Positions 19,446-29,867 of a stretch of DNA of 64,000 nt are shown here, in pieces. The number at the start of each line of letters is the position of its first letter. Position 1 is the stretch's first letter. Below the pieces are notes generated by a model. The model saw only the letters and a list, made by a program, of their open reading frames with translations, had not been told where the DNA came from and ran no database searches. Made by a program: the position numbers and the translations under genes. This DNA is from Microvirga thermotolerans. GTDB lineage: Bacteria; Pseudomonadota; Alphaproteobacteria; Rhizobiales; Beijerinckiaceae. The stretch covers positions 620,001-684,000 of the forward strand of contig NZ_CP045423.1 of NCBI RefSeq assembly GCF_009363855.1. The letters run 5' to 3'.

Positions 19446-20465
19446 ATGACGATCGACCGCTTCGGGACCCTCGACGGGCAGGACGTGTGGGAAGTCGTGC
19501 TGACAGGCCCGGACGGTATCGAGATGCGCGTGCTGACGTGGGGCGCGGTCATCCGGGACCTGGTCGTGCCGACGCGGCGTGGGACTCGAGGCGTGGTGCT
19601 CGGCCTCAACTCCCTCGAGGACTACAGGACCTATTCTCCCTACTTCGGCGCCGTCGTCGGCCGTTACGCGAACCGGATCGGGCACGCCCGTTTCGCCCTG
19701 GGCGGACACACCTACATGCTCGACGCCAACGAAGGACGCAACCAGCTGCACGGCGGCCCGCATGGGTTCGGGACGCGGCTCTGGACGGTGATCGACCTGC
19801 AGCCGGCGAGCGTGACGCTCGCGCTCGTCTCCCGCGACGGCGACATGGGCTATCCGGGACGTCTCGTCGCCACCTGCACCTATTCGCTTCTTCCGAGCGC
19901 CACGGTGCGCGTCGCCCTCGAAGCGACCTGCGACCGCCCGACGCCGGTCAACCTGACCACGCACGGCTACTTCAACCTCGACGGCAGTTCCGATATCTGT
20001 TCGCATCACCTGACGATCGCGGCCGATTTCGTCACGCCGACGCAACCGGACCTGATTCCCACCGGCGAGATCAGGAGCGTGACGGGGACGCCGTTCGACT
20101 TCCGGGCGAGCCGCCCCATCGGCGCGGCCCAGCTGCTGCAGGGGCGGACCTCGTACGACATCAATTATGTTCTGCGGGCCGGTGCAGGCGGGCTACGCCA
20201 TGCGGCTGCCCTCCATTCGCTCAACAGCGGGCTGTCCATGGAACTCTGGACGACGGAGCCCGGCGTCCAGTTCTATGACGGGCATATGCTGGACATTCCC
20301 GTGCCGGGCCTCGGCGGCGCCCGCTACGGCGCGCATGCCGGCCTCTGCCTCGAGCCGCAGCGGTTCCCCGACGGCCCCAATAACGCCCACTTTCCCCCGT
20401 GTATTCTCGATCCCGGATCGGTCTCCCGTCAGGTCAGCGAATTCCGCTTCGTGCAGCTGGCGTGA
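19446..20465 (+). CDS. galM: Aldose 1-epimerase (galactose mutarotase)
   Basis: A 339-residue GalM-family epimerase that interconverts alpha and beta anomers of aldoses. Active-site segments are GRYANRIGHARF, NQLHGGPHGFG with the substrate-binding His, LTTHGYFNLDG with the catalytic His, and LCLEPQRFPDGPN with the catalytic Glu. It is in a two-gene unit with the upstream SMP-30 lactonase. No signal peptide. Confidence 0.92.
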   Translation: MTIDRFGTLDGQDVWEVVLTGPDGIEMRVLTWGAVIRDLVVPTRRGTRGVVLGLNSLEDYRTYSPYFGAVVGRYANRIGHARFALGGHTYMLDANEGRNQLHGGPHGFGTRLWTVIDLQPASVTLALVSRDGDMGYPGRLVATCTYSLLPSATVRVALEATCDRPTPVNLTTHGYFNLDGSSDICSHHLTIAADFVTPTQPDLIPTGEIRSVTGTPFDFRASRPIGAAQLLQGRTSYDINYVLRAGAGGLRHAAALHSLNSGLSMELWTTEPGVQFYDGHMLDIPVPGLGGARYGAHAGLCLEPQRFPDGPNNAHFPPCILDPGSVSRQVSEFRFVQLA

Positions 20466-20543
20466 GGGAACTTTGCCGTTTGCCGGGTCGTTGTTTCCAC
20501 GAGGCGCTCCCGTCGGAGGAGCGAGGCCAGGGGGAAGACCGAT

Positions 20544-20726
20544 ATGCCGGTGCTCGACGCGAATGCCCTGAAGACGGATCCGCAGGGCATGGCCTTTCTT
20601 TCGGGCGTGTTGCGTCAGCCTCGGCCGGGCCGGCCCAGCCTGGACAGAACGTCCGTTCTCCACCGCAAACCCGCCTGCGCCGCCAAGCCGCGCGAGTTGC
20701 GGCTTCCCGCCCTGCCGGTCGTCTGA
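20544..20726 (+). CDS. Possible small protein of 60 residues
   Basis: An open frame (MPVLDANALKTDPQGMAFL...) starts at an ATG with an excellent AGGGGGAAG ribosome-binding site about 7 bases upstream, and ends just before the convergent M3 peptidase stop. The first 25 residues look like a normal soluble protein; the rest is basic and Pro/Arg-rich. There is no recognised domain. The ribosome-binding site is the main support. Confidence 0.4.
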   Translation: MPVLDANALKTDPQGMAFLSGVLRQPRPGRPSLDRTSVLHRKPACAAKPRELRLPALPVV

Positions 20727-20729
20727 GTT

Positions 20730-22811
20730 TCAGGCCTCTTCCGATCCGGGAGCGGTGAGGCCGCGCTTGGCCAGCAGGGCCTCTGCCGTGGGCAGACGCC
20801 CGCGGAAGGCGCGGTAGGCATCCGCCGGATCGCGCAGGTTGCCGGCGGAATAGATGTACCATTTCAGCTTCTCGGCCGTATCCCGGTCGAAGGCATTCCC
20901 GGTCTCCTCGAAAGCGTTGAACGCATCCGCATCCAGCACCTCGGACCAAAGGTAGCTGTAGTAGCCTGACGAATAGCCGTCGCCCGAGAAGACATGGGTG
21001 AAGTGCGGGGTGCGGTGCCGCATGATGATCTCGCCGGGCATGCCGATCCTCTCGAGCGACGCCCGCTCGAAGGCCGCCACGTCCACGTTGCCGGGATCCA
21101 CGAGCCGGTGGAAGTCGATATCGACGAATGCCGAGGCGAGGTACTCGACCGTTGCGAAGCCCTGGTTGAAGTTTCTCGCATCCGTCAGCCGCTTCAGCAG
21201 GGTTTCCGGAATCGGCTCGCCTGTCTTCGCATGCGTTGCATAGCGGCGCAGGATTTCCGGCTGCGACAGCCAGTGCTCGTAGAGCTGGGACGGCAACTCG
21301 ACAAAGTCCGTCGAGACGCTCGTCCCCGCGAGCAGGGGATAGGTCACGTCGGAGAGGAGGCCGTGAAGCGCGTGACCGAACTCGTGGAACAGCGTCCGCG
21401 CGTCGTCGAAGCTGAGCAGGGACGGCTCGCCCGGACCGCCCTTGGAGAAATTCATGACGTTGACGATGATCGGGCGAATGTTTCCGGTCAGCTTCTCCTG
21501 GGATCGGAAGGCGCTCATCCACGCTCCGCTGCGCTTCGACGCACGGGCGAAGTAGTCGCCGATGAAGATGCCGACGAGTGCGCCGTCCCCGCCCGTGACC
21601 TTCCAGGCGCGAATGTCGGGATGGTAGCGCGGGAAATCCTGCAACTCCTCGAAACGCAATCCGAAGAGCCGGTTCGCGGTTTCGAAGGCGGCCTCGACGA
21701 TTCGCTCCAGCTGGAAGTACGGCTTGATGGCCGCCTCGTCGAGATCGTGCTTCGCGATGCGGACCTGCTCGGCGTAGTAGCGCCAGTCCCACGGCTCGAT
21801 GACGATGTTGTCGCCTTTGGCCTGGGCGTGCGCCTGCAGATCGTCCCTCTCCTGCATGGCGCGCCGCCGCGCCGGTCCCCAGACCTCGTTAAGGAGTGCG
21901 AGAACCGCCGCCGGCGTCTTCGCCATCGTGTCGGCGAGCTTGAAGTCCGCGAAGGTCTCGTAGCCCAGGAGCTTCGCGCGCTCGGCGCGCAGACGCACCA
22001 TCTCGGCGACGATGGCCGTGTTGTCCGTGGCGCCGCCGCCTTCTCCGCGGGAGGCCCAGGCTTTGAAGGCCCGCTCCCGCAGGTCGCGCCGGCTCGAGAA
22101 CTGGAGGAAGGGTTCGATGCTGGAGCGCGACAGGGTGATCACGTACTTGCCCGGAAGGCCGCAATCGGCCGCCGCCTGCGCCGCAGCTTCCCGTAGGAAC
22201 GAGGGGAGGCCCGCCAGATCCTCCTCGGTTTCGAGAACGAGGCGATACGCCTTCTCGTCGGCCAGCACGTTCTGCGAGAACTGTGTCCCGAGGGCAGCCA
22301 GGCGCTCCGTGATCTCCGCGAGGCGCTGCTTGTCCTGCGGACCGAGGCGGGCGCCGGCGCGCACGAAAATCGTGTGGTAACGGTCGAGCACGCGGGCCTG
22401 CTCGGGGGAGAGGCCGAGATCGTCCCTGTTCCGGTGGAGGGCATCCACACGCCGGAAAAGGGCTTCGTTCATGAAGATGCTGTTGCGGTGCTTCGCGAGG
22501 CGCGGCGCCATCTCGCGCTCGACCGCCTGAATGGCGTCGTTCGTATGCGATCCCGCCAGGTTGAAGAAGACGCCACCGACGCGCTTCAGGGTCGCGCCGC
22601 TCCGCTCCATCGCCTCGATCGTGTTGGCGAAGGTCGGGGTCTCGGCATTTCCGGCAATCGCATCGATCTCCGCCTGCTGCTCCGCAATGGCGGCATCGAA
22701 GGCCGGCCGGTAATGCTCAGGCGCGATGCTCTCGAAAGGGGGGATGCCGAAGGGAGTCGCCCAGGAAGCGAGGAGGGGATTCGATGGGCGATTCACATCC
22801 GATGAAGTCAT
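20730..22811 (-). CDS. dcp: M3-family zinc metallopeptidase (peptidyl-dipeptidase Dcp / oligopeptidase A type)
   Basis: A 693-residue cytosolic thermolysin-like peptidase. The zinc motif HEFGH is at residues 476-480 (TLFHEFGHALHGLLSDV) with the third ligand Glu505 in TDFVELPSQLYEHW. The N-terminus NPLLASWATPFGIPPFESI and helical N-terminal region fit the Dcp/OpdA group, whose usual length is about 680 residues. It trims short peptides to dipeptides or degrades signal-peptide fragments. Dcp and OpdA cannot be cleanly separated by eye. The hydrolase gene downstream of its start is a separate unit. Confidence 0.9.
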   Translation of the reverse strand: MTSSDVNRPSNPLLASWATPFGIPPFESIAPEHYRPAFDAAIAEQQAEIDAIAGNAETPTFANTIEAMERSGATLKRVGGVFFNLAGSHTNDAIQAVEREMAPRLAKHRNSIFMNEALFRRVDALHRNRDDLGLSPEQARVLDRYHTIFVRAGARLGPQDKQRLAEITERLAALGTQFSQNVLADEKAYRLVLETEEDLAGLPSFLREAAAQAAADCGLPGKYVITLSRSSIEPFLQFSSRRDLRERAFKAWASRGEGGGATDNTAIVAEMVRLRAERAKLLGYETFADFKLADTMAKTPAAVLALLNEVWGPARRRAMQERDDLQAHAQAKGDNIVIEPWDWRYYAEQVRIAKHDLDEAAIKPYFQLERIVEAAFETANRLFGLRFEELQDFPRYHPDIRAWKVTGGDGALVGIFIGDYFARASKRSGAWMSAFRSQEKLTGNIRPIIVNVMNFSKGGPGEPSLLSFDDARTLFHEFGHALHGLLSDVTYPLLAGTSVSTDFVELPSQLYEHWLSQPEILRRYATHAKTGEPIPETLLKRLTDARNFNQGFATVEYLASAFVDIDFHRLVDPGNVDVAAFERASLERIGMPGEIIMRHRTPHFTHVFSGDGYSSGYYSYLWSEVLDADAFNAFEETGNAFDRDTAEKLKWYIYSAGNLRDPADAYRAFRGRLPTAEALLAKRGLTAPGSEEA

Positions 22812-22844
22812 GGCAATCCTCGTTCGGGCCGTTCCGGCTCTCTT

Positions 22845-23639
22845 TTAGCGGTCCCGGTCAGGTGCAGGAAGGGGCGGCGCTTCGGGGACGAGGTGGCGGC
22901 GCAGGAACGCCAGAGCCCTTCGCGTCGCATCCGCCTGCGCCTGGCCGCGGAAGCCGTGACCTTCGCCGGGATAGATTCTGATCTCGTGCGGGACGTGCCT
23001 CTGACGAAGCAGGGATTCGATGGCATAAGCATTCGCCACCGGCACGACCGGATCCATGTTGCCGTGGAGGACGAGGGTCGGAGGCAGGCGCGCATCGGGG
23101 GCGACCGCTCCCTGGGGGAGCGGCCCGTAGAAACTCACCAGGGCTCCGATCCGCGAACTCGTGCCGGAAACCGCAAGTCCCAATGCCGCGCCGAGCGAGA
23201 TCCCGACCAGCCCAATGCTCCCCGCAGCCGTTTCGGCCGTGTCTCCGATCCAGGCAAGGGCATCCCGGACCGTTTCCATCCATGGAACGAAGTTCTGGAA
23301 CAGGGTCGAGAAGGAGGCGCGTCGCTCCCCGGTCCGGTCGAGATAATGGACGAGATGCACCTGGAAGCCGGAGGCGGCGATCTCCCGTGCCCCCGCCCGG
23401 TACTGGCCATTGAGGCCAAGCCCGTCGGCGCCGTGAAGCATGAGGACCGGAGGGGCCGACCTCTGGCCGCCCGGCTCGAAGCGTTCCACGTTTATGGTTC
23501 TCCCGCCGCTGGAAAAGGTCTGGCGCGACTCGGTCACAGGCATAGGCACGGCTTCTCCGCTGAGGGCTGGGAAGGGCAGGACAGGCCAAGCGGCGGCAAG
23601 AGGGGCGCCGATCAGCAGCGTTCGTCGGGACGGGTTCAT
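22845..23639 (-). CDS. Secreted alpha/beta hydrolase, dienelactone hydrolase-like
   Basis: The start is taken at 23639 (MNPSRRTLLIGAPLAAAWP), giving 264 residues with an RR-containing N-terminus that may be a Tat signal. The alpha/beta hydrolase triad is visible: Ser in VGISLGAALG, Asp in VLHGNMDPVVPV, His in GEGHGFRG. The oxyanion strand is VLMLHGADG. The layout fits the dienelactone hydrolase family; the substrate is unknown. It is divergent from the AI-2E transporter gene across a 220-base gap with no recognised element. Confidence 0.82.
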   Translation of the reverse strand: MNPSRRTLLIGAPLAAAWPVLPFPALSGEAVPMPVTESRQTFSSGGRTINVERFEPGGQRSAPPVLMLHGADGLGLNGQYRAGAREIAASGFQVHLVHYLDRTGERRASFSTLFQNFVPWMETVRDALAWIGDTAETAAGSIGLVGISLGAALGLAVSGTSSRIGALVSFYGPLPQGAVAPDARLPPTLVLHGNMDPVVPVANAYAIESLLRQRHVPHEIRIYPGEGHGFRGQAQADATRRALAFLRRHLVPEAPPLPAPDRDR

Positions 23640-23859
23640 GACATGGGATTCAGGGCACGGTTCGGGCAGCGGAAAGAGGATCGGGCTCGAGGCCGGTCCC
23701 CTCCTGATCTGGAAAGCCCGCATGGGACGGACAGATGGCAAAAGGTCTCATGAGGTCTCAGGGCCGAGGCAGGCTCCCGAACGGCCAAGGATCGTTCGGG
23801 AGGTTCGGGCGTTGTCAGAACGCCAGGATCCTCCCCGCGGCTCCGGAGAAGAACGCCCC

Positions 23860-25878
23860 ATGTCCGCCGCCAGTCCGTCCCCGCCTCCTCAGGCAGAGAT
23901 CCCGCCGCCCAGCGTTCCGGGAATTTCGGGCCTGATGACCCTCATCGTCGGCATCGTCGTCCTGGCCGCGCTCTATATCGGCCAGGACGTGTTCCTGCCG
24001 ATCGTGCTCGCGATCCTGCTCGCCTTCGTGCTGGCGCCCTTCGTCGACATGATGCGGCGCTGGCATCTGGGCCGCGTCCCTTCCGTGATCATCGCCGTGC
24101 TCGTGGCCTTGGGGATCATCGTCTCCCTCGGCGGCATCATCGGGTTCCAGCTTGCGGGGCTCGCGAGCGACCTTCCGCGCTATCAGTACACGATCAAGGA
24201 GAAACTCGGCTCCCTCCGCGAGGGATCGCTCGGGCGGCTGCCCGCGCTCCTGAAGAACATGGGCCGCGAGTTCGACCGGGCGGTTCAGGAAAACCCGGAG
24301 GAAAAGAAGGGCGCGCCGTCTCCGGCACCGGCACAGGAAGCGGAGACTCCTGCACCGTTGCCGGTCGAGGTGCACCAGCCGGAGCCGACGCCCGTCGAGC
24401 TTGCGCGCAATTTCCTCCTGCCGATGCTGCAGCCGCTGGCGACGACGGGCATCGTGTTCGTGGTCCTCGTCTTCATTCTCCTGCAGCGGGAGGATCTCCG
24501 CGACCGCATGATCCGCCTGTTCGGCTCCAGCGACCTGCATCGCACCACCATCGCAATGGACGATGCGGCGCGGCGCCTCAGCCGCTATTTCCTGATTCAA
24601 CTCGGCCTCAACACCGCGTTCGGCGTCTTCGTCGCTGTCGGCCTATGGGCCATCGGCGTACCGAGTCCCCTGCTCTGGGGCGTGTTCGCGGCGCTGATGC
24701 GGTTCGTGCCCTACATCGGCTCCTTCATCGCCGCGGCCTTTCCCATCATGCTCGCCGCAGCCGTGGACCCCGGCTGGTCGATGGCGGTGCTGACGGCAGC
24801 CCTCTTTCTCCTCGGCGAGCCGCTCATGGGCCATGTCATCGAACCGGTGGTGTATGGCCAAAGCACGGGCCTTTCCCCCTTCGCCGTGGTCCTCTCCGCC
24901 ATCTTCTGGACCTGGATCTGGGGCCCCGTCGGCCTGCTCATCGCCACGCCGCTGACCCTGTGCCTCGTCGTTCTGGGCCGTCATGTGGAGCGGCTGGAAT
25001 TCCTCGATGTCCTGCTCGGCGACCGCCCTGCGCTGACGCCGGCGGAAAACCTCTACCAGCGCATGCTGGCTGGCGATCCGGACGAGGCGCTCGAGTCCGC
25101 CGAGGCCCTCCTGCGGGAGCGCTCACTCACATCCTATTACGACGAGGTCGCCCTGAAGGGGCTGCAGCTTGCCGCCAACGATGCGAGCCGGGGCGTCCTG
25201 ACGGTCCACCAGCTCGAGCGGGTCAAGGCCGTGGTCGGAGCCCTCATCCAGGATCTCGACACCCATGACGACCGGGAGCCGGAGCGCAAGGAGACCGTGG
25301 ACGAGCCCGTGGCGCCGCCGGCCAGCGAGCAGCCCGCCATCAAGGAGCCCGCCGTCGCGCAGCCTTCGCCGGCGGCCATGCCGGTTCGGGAGGAGTGGCG
25401 CAGCGAAGGCGCCGTGCTATGCGTCGCCGGCCGCGGCCCTCTCGACGGAGCTGCCGCTTCGATGCTGGCGCAGCTTCTGACCAAGCATGGCCTCGGGACG
25501 CGCACGGTGCCCTACGAGGCCGTATCCCGCGCGGGGATCGGCAGCCTCGATACGACGAATGTGCGAATGGTGTGCCTGTCCTATCTGGAGATCGGCGGTA
25601 CGCCGGCGCATCTGCGATATCTCCTGCGACGCCTCCGCAACAGAATGCCGGACGTCCCGATCCTCGTCGGCCTCTGGCCGGCGGACGACGCGGTCCTGAG
25701 CAACCAGGGCCGGCAGGCGTCGCTCGGGGCCGACTACTACGTGTCGACCCTGCGCGAGGCGGTCGTGCTGTGCGTGAAGAATGCGACGGGAGAGGAGAAG
25801 GGGCATGCCCGGACCCCGTCCCCGCCGCAGCCGTCCCATGCCGCGACGGGGTCGGAGCGCTTGCCTCTCCCGGCTTGA
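23860..25878 (+). CDS. AI-2E family transporter with long cytosolic C-terminal extension
   Basis: The start is taken at 23860 (MSAASPSPPPQAEIPPPSV), giving 672 residues. Residues about 25-385 form the AI-2E/PerM transporter domain, with hydrophobic segments starting ISGLMTLIVGIVVLAALYI and the loop EPLMGHVIEPVVYGQSTGLSP typical of the family. This family is usually about 350 residues. Residues about 400-505 are helical and a Pro/Glu linker follows. Residues about 520-655 look like an alpha/beta (B12-binding or receiver-like) fold, VLCVAGRGPLDGAAASMLAQ then VRMVCLSYLE and DVPILVGLWP. The DxHxxG cobalamin motif is absent. The exported substrate is unknown. Confidence 0.87.
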   Translation: MSAASPSPPPQAEIPPPSVPGISGLMTLIVGIVVLAALYIGQDVFLPIVLAILLAFVLAPFVDMMRRWHLGRVPSVIIAVLVALGIIVSLGGIIGFQLAGLASDLPRYQYTIKEKLGSLREGSLGRLPALLKNMGREFDRAVQENPEEKKGAPSPAPAQEAETPAPLPVEVHQPEPTPVELARNFLLPMLQPLATTGIVFVVLVFILLQREDLRDRMIRLFGSSDLHRTTIAMDDAARRLSRYFLIQLGLNTAFGVFVAVGLWAIGVPSPLLWGVFAALMRFVPYIGSFIAAAFPIMLAAAVDPGWSMAVLTAALFLLGEPLMGHVIEPVVYGQSTGLSPFAVVLSAIFWTWIWGPVGLLIATPLTLCLVVLGRHVERLEFLDVLLGDRPALTPAENLYQRMLAGDPDEALESAEALLRERSLTSYYDEVALKGLQLAANDASRGVLTVHQLERVKAVVGALIQDLDTHDDREPERKETVDEPVAPPASEQPAIKEPAVAQPSPAAMPVREEWRSEGAVLCVAGRGPLDGAAASMLAQLLTKHGLGTRTVPYEAVSRAGIGSLDTTNVRMVCLSYLEIGGTPAHLRYLLRRLRNRMPDVPILVGLWPADDAVLSNQGRQASLGADYYVSTLREAVVLCVKNATGEEKGHARTPSPPQPSHAATGSERLPLPA

Positions 25879-25886
25879 GGGAAGCC

Positions 25887-26866
<980 letters not shown>

Positions 26867-26870
<4 letters not shown>

Positions 26871-27883
26871 GATGCGGCCTCCGCGCCAAGGGGGTGGTCG
26901 GCTTCGATCCGGGCCGTGCGGCTCGGGTCGCCCAGGGGATAGTGGCAGCGGATCTGCCCGCCGGCCCAGGAGCGCAGCTCAGGGCGCACGTTGCGGGAGT
27001 GCTCCGTCGCGTACCTGCAGCGGGGGCTGAACAGGCATCCCTTCGGGCGATCGTAGAGACCCGGCACGACGCCGGGGATGGTGGAGAGGCGTCCGCCCCT
27101 GCTGTTCTCGGGCAATGCCGCAAGCAGGGCCGCCGTGTAGGGATGCTGAGGCGAAGCGAAGAGGTCCTCCGCCGCGCGCTCTTCCATGATCTGGCCGGCG
27201 TACATGACCATGATGCGCTTTGCGGTCTCGGCGATCACGCCCATGTCGTGCGTGATCATGACGAGGGCCATGTTGCGCTCCTTCTGCAGGTTGATCAGCA
27301 GATCGAGGATCTGCGCCTGGATCGTCACGTCGAGGGCCGTGGTCGGCTCGTCCGCGATCAGGAGCTTCGGATTGCAGGCGATCGCCATGGCGATCATCAC
27401 GCGCTGGTTCATGCCGCCCGAGAGCTGGTGGGGGAAGGCCGACAGGCGGCTTTCGGGCGAGGGGATGCCGACCTGCTCCAGCAGCTCGATGGCGCGCCGG
27501 CGGGCGCTCCGGCGATCCATGCCTTCGTGAAGGCGCAGGGTTTCGGTGAGCTGGAACCCGATGGTGAAGCACGGGTTCAGGCTCGTCGTCGGCTCCTGGA
27601 AGATCATCGCCACGTCCTTGCCCGTGAGCTTTCGACGCTCGCGGTCCGAGATCGTCAGGAGATCGCGCCCGTTGAACGAGAGCTTGTCGGCTTTCACCCG
27701 TCCGGGGAAGGGCACGAGGCCCATGAGCGCCAGCATCGTGACGCTCTTCCCCGAGCCGGATTCGCCCACGACGCCGAGGATCTCCCCTTCCTCGAGCCTG
27801 AGGCTGACGCCGTCGACGGCACGCATGATGCCGCCTTGGGTCGGAAATTCGACCGAAAGGTTTTCGATTTCGAGAAGAGCCAT
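26867..27883 (-). CDS. dppD: Dipeptide/oligopeptide ABC transporter ATP-binding protein DppD
   Basis: The start is taken at 27883 ([18 protein letters not shown]), 2 bases after the dppC stop, giving 338 residues; the frame remains open further upstream but that part is out of frame with dppC and is not coding. Walker A is GESGSGKSV (Val instead of the usual Thr/Ser after Ser, as in many DppD), signature [15 protein letters not shown], Walker [15 protein letters not shown]. The Cys-rich C-terminus is [14 protein letters not shown]. It pairs with DppF. Confidence 0.92.
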
Positions 27884-27885
27884 GG

Positions 27886-28797
27886 TCAACGCTTCAATTT
27901 GGGGTCCAGGGCGTCGCGAAGGCCGTCGCCGAGGAGGTTGAACGCCAGCACGGTGATGAGAATGGCAAGGCCCGGGAAGGTGACGACCCACCAGGCGCGC
28001 AGCACGAACTCGCGGGCATCCGCGAGCATGGTGCCCCACTCGGGAGCCGGGGGCTGGGCGCCGAGACCGAGGAAGCCGAGCGCTGCGGCGTCGAGGATCG
28101 CGGTCGAAATGCCGAGAGAGGCCTGGACGATCAGCGGGGCCGTGCAGTTGGGCAGCACCTCCCTGAACATGAGGCGCAGCGTACCCGCGCCGCTGACCCT
28201 GGCGGCCGTCACGTAGTCCTTGGAGGTTTCCGTGATCACGGCGGCCCGCGCGAGGCGGACGTAGTGCGGCAGGATCACCAGAGCGACGGCGAGCATCGAG
28301 TTGACGAGACCGGGGCCGAGCACCGCGACGATGACGATGGCGAGCAGAAGGCTCGGCAGGGTCAGGATGATGTCCATCAGCCGCATGATGAAGATCTCGG
28401 TCAGGCCGCGGGAGAAGCCCGCGACGAGCCCAAGCACCGTTCCGATCGCGATGGAGATCGAAACGATCACGATGCCGATCAGCAGCGACAGGCGAGATCC
28501 GTAGATGAGCCGCGAAAGGATGTCGCGGCCGATGGGATCGGTCCCGAGCGGATAGGCGAGGCTTCCGCCCTCCTGCCAGAAAGGTGGCTTGAGCGCGATG
28601 GAGGTGTCGGTGACATAGGGCGAGTGGGGGGCGAGGACGTCGGCGAGGATCGCGACCGCCACCACGAAGGCAATCACGGCGAGGCCTGCGACTGCGCCCT
28701 TGTTGGCGCTGAAGTAACCCCAGAATTCGCGCAAGGGGTGGGGCGGGGTCGCCGTCGGCGCAGCGACGGCAGGAGCTTCCATGGTTTCTGCGGTCAT
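27886..28797 (-). CDS. dppC: Dipeptide/oligopeptide ABC transporter permease DppC
   Basis: A 303-residue permease. A cytosolic N-terminal extension (residues 1-30) precedes the first membrane segment, [20 protein letters not shown]; the periplasmic [19 protein letters not shown] motif is diagnostic of DppC/OppC. The EAA loop lies in [17 protein letters not shown]. It starts at the dppB stop (ATGA overlap). Confidence 0.93.
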   Translation of the reverse strand: MTAETMEAPAVAAPTATPPHPLREFWGYFSANKGAVAGLAVIAFVVAVAILADVLAPHSPYVTDTSIALKPPFWQEGGSLAYPLGTDPIGRDILSRLIYGSRLSLLIGIVIVSISIAIGTVLGLVAGFSRGLTEIFIMRLMDIILTLPSLLLAIVIVAVLGPGLVNSMLAVALVILPHYVRLARAAVITETSKDYVTAARVSGAGTLRLMFREVLPNCTAPLIVQASLGISTAILDAAALGFLGLGAQPPAPEWGTMLADAREFVLRAWWVVTFPGLAILITVLAFNLLGDGLRDALDPKLKR

Positions 28798-29804
28798 CGA
28801 TGATGCCTGATGCGCGGGTTGATGAGGCCATAGGCGAGGTCGACGATGAGGTTCACGCTCATCACGACGATGCCCAGAAGAAGGGCGCCGCCCTGCAGGA
28901 CCGGATAGTCACGCCGGAAGATGGCGTCGATCAGCCATTTGCCGACGCCGGGCCAGGAGAAGATCGTCTCGGTCAGGATGGCGCCCGTGAAGAGGACGCC
29001 CACCTGCAGGCCGATCACCGTAACGACCGGGATGAGCGCATTGCGCAGGGCGTGCAGGGCGATCACCCGGTAACGCGAGAGGCCCTTGGCCTTGGCGGTG
29101 CGGATGTAATCCTCGCCCAGCACCTCCAGCATGGCAGAGCGCGTCATGCGGGCAATCACCGCGAGGGGCACCGTCCCGAGCACGATGGTGGGCAGGATGA
29201 GATGCTCCACCGCCGAGGCGAAGGCGCCTTCCTCGCCCGAGAGGAGGCTGTCGATCAGGAGGAAGCCGGTGATCGGCTCGATGTAATACAGGACGTCGAT
29301 ACGGCCGGAGACGGGCGTGAGGTCGAGCTGCACCGAGAACACGAGGATCAGGATCAGGCCCCACCAGAAGATCGGCATGGAATAGCCGGTGAGCGAGATG
29401 CCCATGACGCCGTGATCGAAGATCGAATTTCGTCGGATCGCGGCCAGGATGCCGGCCGGCAGCCCGATCGCCAATGCGAACAGGATTGCGCAGAGCGCCA
29501 GTTCCATGGTCGCCGGGAACAGGGCCTTGAACTCCTCCCAGACCGGCGCCTGGGTGATCAGGGACTTGCCGAGATCGCCCTGGAGGACGCGGGAAATGTA
29601 GATGCCGTACTGGACGAAGATCGGCTTGTCGAAGCCGAACTCCTTGCGCAGCTGTTCGTGGCGCGCGGCATCGATGCCGCGCTCGCCGGCCATGGTCTCG
29701 ATCGGATCGCCAGGGACGAGGCGGATCAGGAAGAAGGCGAGCAGCGTGATCCCGATGAAGGTCGGGATGATCAGGCTGACGCGGGTGAGGATGAAGCGGA
29801 GCAT
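28794..29804 (-). CDS. dppB: Dipeptide/oligopeptide ABC transporter permease DppB
   Basis: A 336-residue permease beginning [20 protein letters not shown], with the [16 protein letters not shown] periplasmic motif typical of DppB/OppB and an EAA loop at [21 protein letters not shown]. It forms the channel with DppC. It lies downstream of an intrinsic terminator that separates it from dppA, so its expression is probably lower than that of the binding protein. Confidence 0.93.
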   Translation of the reverse strand: MLRFILTRVSLIIPTFIGITLLAFFLIRLVPGDPIETMAGERGIDAARHEQLRKEFGFDKPIFVQYGIYISRVLQGDLGKSLITQAPVWEEFKALFPATMELALCAILFALAIGLPAGILAAIRRNSIFDHGVMGISLTGYSMPIFWWGLILILVFSVQLDLTPVSGRIDVLYYIEPITGFLLIDSLLSGEEGAFASAVEHLILPTIVLGTVPLAVIARMTRSAMLEVLGEDYIRTAKAKGLSRYRVIALHALRNALIPVVTVIGLQVGVLFTGAILTETIFSWPGVGKWLIDAIFRRDYPVLQGGALLLGIVVMSVNLIVDLAYGLINPRIRHHR

Positions 29805-29815
29805 CGTCTGAATGT

Positions 29816-29848
29816 AAAAAGGCGGAGCGGCGTCTCGGCCGCTCCGCC
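29816..29848 (-). terminator. Intrinsic terminator/attenuator between dppA and dppB
   Basis: A perfect 10-bp GC-rich stem (29839-29848 with 29821-29830, 8-base loop) is followed on the minus strand by TTTTTA (29816-29820 is AAAAA on the plus strand). It starts 19 bases after the dppA stop and ends 12 bases before the dppB start, so partial read-through is needed for dppBCDF. Confidence 0.82.
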
Positions 29849-29867
29849 AGAGGTGGATCGTGAAGGC

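Noticed and set aside
27884-28831. Upstream extension of the dppD frame through dppC
   Set aside because: The ATG at 27883 starts a normal DppD and lies 2 bases after the dppC stop; the upstream part is an out-of-frame reading of dppC.
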